A stretch of 64,000 bases of DNA from Tubiluchus corallicola (taxonomy: Eukaryota; Priapulida; Priapulimorpha; Priapulimorphida; Tubiluchidae), in contig JAQGDQ010000279.1 of NCBI GenBank assembly GCA_030141605.1, forward strand, positions 186,001 to 250,000. The letters are read 5' to 3'. The notes beneath the pieces are model-generated. The model worked only from the letters and a program-made list of their open reading frames with translations. It did no database searches and had not been told where the DNA came from. Every line of letters begins with the position of its first letter. Position 1 is the stretch's first letter. Made by a program: the position numbers and the translations under genes. Shown here one piece after another: positions 56,369-64,000 of the stretch.

Positions 56369-58977
56369 TTATAATTACAAAATTACTGTCGACACCTGCA
56401 CGATTTATACTTAGTAAATATTACAAAGTACTGCAGAATATGCCCACACAGTATTGTGTTCGCCTGTCTAGGATCCTAGGCGTAAAAGTTAGCCTGTCTT
56501 GCTTACTTTTTACATCTCGCATATGAAAGTTCTAATGAGTTTACAAATCAGTTAGAAATCCAGACCTGTCGGACTCGACACCTCAATGTGTTTCTTATAG
56601 CTGCAGATAAAACAAGCTGTATCGAGGGAGACTGTCAGTCTGCCAGACACCTATGAGGCTGAACTAATTGTGATAAAAATACCCTTTATCTGTTGTCAAA
56701 ATGTAATGTTTTTGTCTTGCTGTACGTTTTGCATATCTCTGCTTTGAACGTTTATTATTTGAGACGGCTCCTTGTAGGTTTATCTGGCGTGAATAAGTGT
56801 CTAATTACATTATTCTACACTCCATTGCTTGCATGCTCACGCTAATGGGTGTTTAGGCATCCACAATTACATGCTCATAGGATTCATACTTCCATTGATA
56901 TTTTATTCCTCTTTGTTATTATCCCGCAATAACAAAACCCTTGTATGTACACCTCTTAAATGAGTTGCTTTTTCGGTACAGAAAATAATTTAGTCGAGCA
57001 TTTTTACACGCATGTACGTGTAAACACTGCTTTTGCTTATACGTATATAATCTAAATTATACAAGCGTTGTATAGTTTCTTTACAAAAGTTTAAAGAGTT
57101 TCTGTCAATCTGTGTAAAATATGTCGTTCATTCTGACAATTATAAGATTGGGACAAGTGATGCATATTGTGATCAATAATAGCAGTAATTAGTGAGAACT
57201 GACTGAACTTCTACATAAACCATGATATCCGTGGTTGTTGTAGAATTTATCTGCGCTTATGCTTAGGCCACACGGTCTTTCAAAACACCGATATTCAAAA
57301 CACTGAACTCATACGATAAGTTTTTACTGACTTAGCGAAAGCGAAATCAAAGGAAAAAAACTTCGACAAAGAAATGAAACAAAACGTTATTATCAAGAAT
57401 TTCAGGAATTAAAAACAGAAAGCAAATGAATGTTTAAATGTTATTCCGCGTGCATTATTATTGACTGTTCATTCCGAGAAAGACCAACTTGATATCATCA
57501 AACTTGAATGACCTTCAAATTTCACTGTCATTTTCGGCGTTCACACGCTTCTGCAACACTGACAACCTCGAGAATGGACGGCCTATTATATTCTCTTGCG
57601 TGGAATGGAAACTCAATTAATAAGCATTTAAGCAACAGTTAATTATTTAACCATTGACAATTGTGGTAATTATGATCGATTGTTTAATTTGAAAGTCATT
57701 TCGGTCCTTTGTACTTAAAAATTAAATTGTAGAAAATAGATATTCAGTTCTCACTACGGGTAAATTCTTGCCGATTGTAAATGACGATTATTATAGATTT
57801 ATTCTACTATAAACGCTGACGTTGTGCATAATAGCAAACTGCTGCTTGTTGCAGTTGCGCAGTTATAAAAATGGGAAATAAAATGGCGATGATTGCGTAT
57901 CATGCATTTTCCCCTGTCTGCTATTGATCTGACAATACTTGGCTTCCATTACATGTGTGTAAATGACTCACACCAGCACAGGAGAGGAGGCTAAACTATA
58001 GAGTCTCTGCGTGGTCACTGGCTTCATGTATATATATGTTTTATGGGTGAATCATGTCACTGTACAGACACCCTAGTAGTGTGGACAGGCGATTCAGCCA
58101 GGGTTGTCAAAGCTGCTAACCCGCCGTTTGAGGGGAGGTCAATGTTAGGACATGCCCTACTGGAGAGGATACTCGTGTGCCTGCGTTGGAGGGGAGGGTA
58201 TAGTCCGTAAGTAGAATAATCAAAAATTTCTCTTAATAGGTTTGATAACGCATAGGTTTGATTATGCAGCAGAGGTGTAAATTGCGCTTGAGGTGCGAGC
58301 ATTACAGATTTGCTGGGTTCTTCCTGTAATTGTTAATGCCAGATGTAAACACTGTATGTATTGTTATCGGTAGGCTATTTAAAATTAGCTAGATCTCTGT
58401 CATATTTCATTATTTGTAATAGAGATATATCATACATACATAACACGTTTAATGGTTGCACGTTAATGTCTCTGCAGTGTATTTTGGTGAAAACGTTTGG
58501 TGGAGTAATCGATACCTGGGAAAGGTGGAATATTGCATCACGGCGCTGTACATTGATTTACCTGAAGTGCTAATTATTATTGAACAAACGAGCATATGTC
58601 GCAATGCCTGCGTGACAGTCATATTGTAGTCATAGTGACAGTCATAGTGATACACACTTGTATACATAACTAACTACTAGACATTCATTACCTGCGTGCC
58701 TTACTGTGATACTATGATAACATACCTGCATTGACAGGATGTACAGTACACAACCGTGAAGCCATTAAGAAGTACATCAACTTCATGATCCCTTAGCGCC
58801 TAACCCCTAGGTTATAAAGGCAGAGCAGAAATTCGTGGGTAGCAGGTTCGTGTCTTAGTTTGGCGTAATTTTGTTCATTCTGGCAAGCGTTGAACGAATT
58901 TTGTTTTCTTCTCTGCGCGAGAATTGGCGAAAGGTGTTAATAAAAATGTACGGCATATTAATTCAGAAATAATTAAC
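56369..58977. other. unique sequence, no gene seen
   Basis: 57580-57900 contains motif-rich unique DNA (AAAATGGCGATGATTGCG and similar) that may be regulatory. TCTGCCAGAC near 56639 contains two SMAD-type half-sites. A GGTTCGTGTCT at about 58844 is weakly B-box-like. No coding evidence. Confidence 0.4.
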
Positions 58978-59165
58978 TGTGGTGTTGTTGGTGGCGTTGG
59001 CAATAATTGCAGCAGTGATGCTGATGCTGACGATGATGGTGGTGGGTGGTGGTGGTTTTGGCGATGACAATCGTACCGATGGATGTGGTAGTAGTAGTGA
59101 TGCTGATACCAGACTGGTGATGGTAATCGTCATGGTGTAGCGGTGGTGGTAATAATGGAAGTAGT
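58978..59165. repeat. cryptic (GGT)n/(GAT)n trinucleotide-rich tract
   Basis: Mixed GGT, GAT, GCT and TAG triplets. The His-rich and Thr-rich minus-strand frames over it are repeat translations. Confidence 0.8.
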
Positions 59166-60087
59166 GGATGTGATGACGCTTTATTTGTAAGCAACAGACC
59201 TGACTTGAAATTCCAGTTGTAAGACATTTTTTAAAAATTTTGGGGTTTCTTTCTTTATGAAACAAGTACTCTAAACTGCATGCGAATCACACATGCATGC
59301 ATACAGTCAAGATTTTGTAAGATTTATTACCAATAGGAGACAAAACACTTCCTTGTCTAATACAAGCAGAAAACAGCTATAATGTAAAATTTATGGGATC
59401 TAAAGTGCTGAATCATTTTCTTTGGGTGAGTAACATCAGTGTATCATTGGCGTAAACTGTTAAGCGATCAAAATATGCAGTAAAATTCCTCGTAAGTTTT
59501 GTCTGGTCGTCAATTTCTTTGCTGTGAGTTGATTTATTAACTATGCATTGTGAGCATGGCATGCATAGTTGTGTGTTAGGCTTTTAAAAATTTATACACA
59601 CGATTATTCGATACCTAATAGGTATATGTATAACCAGAGGAGCCACTTTCTAACACGTCTGTGTTCTTGATTTTTTTTTGCTCGTGAACATAATTTAACC
59701 ACATCTTGGTAGCTTGAAGTAAACTTATTGCAAATTCTTTAAATAAATTAGAATAGCTATTTATGTTTATAAATAGTCTTTAAGAAATACTTAAAATACT
59801 ACCATTTTATTTGATTGCAAACCAAATTAGTTCCTGAAAAGCAGATTTTTTACTAAATCTTGAAGTAAAATTGACATATTTATTCAGATATACATGTACA
59901 TTTGTGCTAAATCTAAACCTATTTGAATATAATTATCTTTATTATATAGATTAAAATTCTACATGAGCGATTGGGTATATCCTGTTAAACTTTGTATTTC
60001 GATTTGTCGTTAATTTTGATAATCTAATAATTTAATTGTATCACATTTTAATTAATTTTTTTATTTCGATTCGGTTTTTGCCTTCGT
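59166..60087. other. no gene seen
   Basis: AT-rich unique spacer. Confidence 0.5.
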
Positions 60088-60350
60088 CGGTCACATGGTC
60101 ACAGGTCATTCATCACCTAGTTTAGTCCATGGTCAGCCATAATATCCTGCTGACCTAAAAGGTGCTCTAATTAGATAGGTAACAAATTTGGAACGATGGG
60201 TGCTTAAATCACACGGTGCTTATCTGACCTTCTCTAACTCTACATGTGTGAGATAATTGCTGATTGTCTTGTCACCCTTATTGTTTACCTTAATCCATAC
60301 CTGTCAGGTGTACTGGTGTGGCAACAGTCTCACCTGTGTGGCATATTTAT
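60088..60350. promoter_or_regulatory. nuclear-receptor half-site array and E-box/T-box motif cluster
   Basis: CGGTCA-CA-TGGTCA-C-AGGTCA at 60088-60108 is three RGGTCA-like half-sites in direct orientation (spacers 2 and 1). TGGTCA recurs near 60131, with an inverted TGACCT at about 60151. Around 60305-60340, TCAGGTGTAC, TGGTGTGGC and CACCTGTG give E-box and T-box-like cores. TAATTAGATAGG lies between. A candidate enhancer only. Confidence 0.3.
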
Positions 60351-63300
60351 TATTTATTTAGTGCGTGGTAGAACAGCCAGCTTGTTCGTCAGTTGAAATT
60401 ATTTTTATTTTTACAAGCGTTTCGTGCGTGAAGGTTGAAATTTTAACTCGCCTGTTAAATTAATTAATGTTGTTTTGTGCAGCTTCTGTAGGCACTGTAG
60501 TAAGCTTTGTATTACATTTTAATGCATTAAAGCATTATACACAACCGTACTTGTAATGTCGTTTAATTAATGTTAAAGTAATCCAACAGCTTTTTTAATT
60601 TTTGAAAGAAAAATCGTTAAAAGAAGCGGAAAATGGACCTAGATAGATTTGTAAGGACAAAATTAATGTAAGATCGAAATCAGTTTTAAAAATCAATATA
60701 ATTGATTAGTCATTACGTGAGTTTGAGTAAGCTCTTCGACATGATGCAACGATTGGGATACTATTGTTGAACCTGAGTGGTCTAATGATTTTTGAGCTTC
60801 TAACTTCAATGTTTCCTGGATCAAATTTATAACTATAGGTTTTGATTTTTCACGTTTTCTTCCTTTGCCATATATAAGTTGAAAAACTCGACAATAATGT
60901 GTTTTTTTATGTTATCGTTTACTTTAAAATTTAGCTAACACTTCGCGCAGATCTGATTTCTTTACGAGCAATCAAGCATTCTTTACGAGTGACTGCCATG
61001 CTTTTTTGCTTTGTAATCGAGACTTGGAAATACAAATTTCTTTCTCTACAAACAGCGCACTATAGTACAGCAGACTCATATAAATATTATGTAAGTTACA
61101 ATCTTAATGTTAATGTTTTTTGCGTTTTAGAAATGCATTTCTGTCAAAGTATGTACCATTTGACGTTTTTGTTGTTTTTTATCATAACATTTGCTCTGCT
61201 TACTAACGTAAGTGCTAGTGAATCCATAGAAAAACATTATATCGCTTATGTTCGTTATAATTTTTACACTTTAAACGGCACGTGATAGATATGTAAAGTT
61301 TCATATGGTTCCATCTATTTACTTTATTATCTTGTTTAAAAAATGTTGATTTTCTCACAGCAGGGCTACATACGTGTACGTAAGTCGTATAAATGCGTGT
61401 TTAACCGTATCATCGTGCTTTTAATGCTCTGCATCAAGCAAAGATTTCGCTCATATAGCAAGAACTTACATTTGAACTTTGTATCAACACTATCAGCGGT
61501 CTGACGTTGAATAAAGTTAATTAAAATACATTATTCATGCAATATGCTGCAAGCTTGCTGTTCTTGGGTTATAAATGTTCCATAATTCTCGCAGCCACCA
61601 TTAGTTTTTAATGCTACATGAATTGATGCAGTGAACTGGTTGAGCCGACATAAATCGTGCAGATATTATATTAAACGGCTTTATTAATTACCCTGGACCC
61701 TCTGTTATTATGATTCACTTATACAGCTGACGTGATGGTGAAGTTTCGCGACCTCTGAACTTGCCTGCAAGTTTAGAAGAAAATTCTCTCTAAAGTTGGT
61801 TTTAAGGGGGAACATGCTGCAGTGTAATCCAAAGGCTGCTGGCTCAAATGAATCCTACTCCGTCATGACTTTTCACGTTACTTTTTTCAGTTAAATTATA
61901 AACTTAGTAACTGTATGGTATTGGTTACATTTCAATTCTTACCATATATACCATATAAGCAAGGTGTGCTTTTCTGGTTTTTGAACTTTTACTGTACTGT
62001 TCTTAGCGATGTTTTACAATTTATTGATCCTTTTTCGATTTACAACGCAACGTATGCTCGACTTAAGACGCTTTTTAATTTTCTAAAAACTAATATTTTA
62101 CCTAAAATCATTATCAGCAAGGTTTGAGCAACTTTTAGGCTGTTTTTGTCTAGTATCTACTTCATAAAGTGATGGATGAACATAAACTAACAATGCATTG
62201 TACTCTATGTTATCTCTCTGTGTGTGTTGTTAGAACCTTAATTTTTACACATCCGTTTTATTGTGGGCGTTTTCAAGGAAATTGTAGATTTTGGTATTTA
62301 AGGAAAGGTATCTGCTTAGCAACTGCAGATAAGCAACAATAAACTTGATTAGTAAACGGATGAGCGACCACTGTAATTTCAGCTGTATTAAAACACTCAT
62401 CAGCACTATTTCTAGTTGTCTGCCACGTTATAGACTTCAGCGCATCACTGCCAGAAAGCGCCGGCATGGATTTAGCTGGAAAAGAAATATCGTTTTGGTG
62501 AAAATGTAAAGTACATTACATTATCACCTCAATCTCGAACGTTTGATTATCTCTGCTTTTTGCCACTGCTCATTAGATAACTTCAGTGATTCCAATTCAT
62601 TCTATTCACTCAAGTAAGGGAGAAGCACTCGCATTATTGTTTAGTTAAAAATTGATATTTACTGTCCATTCCCAAGTGCTTTAAAAAAACATGTAGCTTG
62701 AATTTTGTGTGTCTACTCTCTAAGGTCTCCGTAAGTTCAAATGCCAGAACTCCTTTGACTTGCTTCCCTGTAACCTGATGTTTTGTAGCGATTTAGCAGC
62801 CCGCCGTAAACACGAATCTCTTATTTATGCAAGCTTTAGTGCGATTGCTACCACATTTCAATTTGGGGGGATTGGGCTAGTAGGATTGGTAGCAGCTGGC
62901 TGGCTGCTGTGTAAGCCCTGCTGTGGTCCTTGTGTTGTTACTGGCTTTTGCAGACACCTATAGAAACGCTACATTCTGGGTCAGCTCTTGTGTTGTGTGC
63001 TGGTCTATTCTCATTTCCTGAAGTGGATACTTGTGGCGGCTTTGCTCAGTCGGCTGTGCTGGAGAACTTTCCTTTTGCAGTTTCTTACACGCAGCTTTGC
63101 GGTTATTCAGCTTAAAAACTGGGAGTTAGTAATTTAGTGGTTTAGCGTGTAACAATGGCTTTGCTATAACGAGGTTATGTGTTATTTGTGACGGAATGAA
63201 AATATTCGGCGCAAATGTTGTTATTTATAAGTTTCGTCAGACAAAGCGGTTGTGAATTTTAGGCGTGGAAGCCTTGACAGTAGTAGGCTTTTGTCTGGGA

Positions 63301-64000
63301 AAATGTTCATTGAACAGTGTGTAATACTTTTGGGAGAACAATTTTACTAAATTAGGTAAATGGGTTGTTTATGCTTGTGCACGCCCGTGAATATAAATTC
63401 CTCGGTTCATGATGATTTGTTCAAAACGTGATAATCAAGTGTTCAAGGCGAAGATTTCCAAGGAAAGGTTTGAATAAGTTTAAATAGGATAATGGCGAAA
63501 AGCTCTGATGCACATTAGTAACTTTCAAAGATTCAGTGCCGGAAATCTTTTCATCTTTTTGGATGTTTCCTGTTTAAATTACCGGCATAGAGTTAAAAAA
63601 TTTCGTTCAGCCTTCTTTCACAGTGCAAAATTTGCTCCCAAAATTCCATACTACGCCAATGTATACCATCTATTGCTGGTATGCAAACAATGACACAGTT
63701 CTGAGCTGTCATTTATTAGACCATTAGACCACTCTACTGTTTATAGTTTAATGCAGTCATTGCCATTTGTTGTTTACTTCGCATAATCGGCATGTTAAAC
63801 GTCTTTTCATTTGAATGTCGTTTTCTAATTTTCGGTCAATACCAACCGTATTTTATCGCTTTGAAATTAAGTTATCTTACCTTTCTCTTGTTGTGCACTA
63901 TACAATAGTGATCTACCTGTTTTGTAATGACTGATGTGGCAGTTATTCTCGAGACTCTAATTTTTTTAGCAGATTTGTATCAGTTAATATTTGTGTGTGC
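60351..64000. other. unique sequence, no gene seen
   Basis: Contains decayed tRNA-like traces (GAGTGGTCTAATGATT near 60774; TGTAATCCAAAGGCTGCTGG near 61824) and the partner of the 53.54-kb short repeat at 62410-62465. Frames of 60-100 codons show no recognisable domain. Confidence 0.4.

Noticed and set aside
58963-59265. His-rich and Thr-rich minus-strand frames
   Set aside because: Products of a cryptic trinucleotide repeat.

Overview
This window reads as intergenic or intronic DNA from an animal nuclear genome, probably an invertebrate. It is visibly AT-rich. No open frame beyond about 100 codons survives once simple-repeat translations are discounted. There are no ribosome-binding sites, operons or bacterial gene packing. 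It carries remains of animal-type mobile DNA: an APE-endonuclease/YADD reverse-transcriptase LINE, tRNA-derived SINE modules, a hAT-like MITE with a target duplication, long (CT/GA)n, (TA)n and (GATA)n tracts, and short TTAGGG-like dimers. I cannot name the species. No complete protein-coding gene can be supported. The only gene-like signal is a possible first exon, ATG GCG TCG followed by a consensus GTAAGT donor, at 17490-17504.

Layout. 1-4.1 kb is mostly unique, with a head-to-head pair of tRNA-like modules at 1.03-1.33 kb. 4.15-6.66 kb is a decayed non-LTR retrotransposon with zinc knuckle, endonuclease and reverse-transcriptase remnants in order. 7.02-7.63 kb is an element with perfect 40-bp terminal inverted repeats. 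14-18 kb is a MITE cluster containing a hAT-like element, its relatives and a GC-rich three-copy family. 22.5-25 kb holds minisatellites and a cluster of RFX/X-box-like motifs. 25.55-26.89 kb is a nested fold-back element. 30.9-32.0 kb is an apparently exact 545-bp-arm palindrome inside a dispersed repeat. 38.27-38.41 kb is a 64-bp-stem hairpin whose mismatches are mostly G-U wobbles on the plus strand. 38.7-42.7 kb is minisatellite, repeat and (CT)n DNA. 42.7-49 kb and 53.7-64 kb are largely unique sequence, with candidate regulatory clusters at 51.6 and 60.1-60.35 kb. 52.2-52.8 kb is the 3' end of a second LINE on the minus strand.

The window is best read as a gene desert or large intron: old transposon debris, dispersed repeats of unknown class and possible cis-regulatory islands. 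The items most worth checking are the plus-strand hairpin at 38.3 kb (a candidate small-RNA precursor), the palindrome at 30.9-32.0 kb (real rearrangement or assembly error), and the POU/SOX and RFX motif clusters. All calls come from reading the sequence by eye; no alignment or database search was run.
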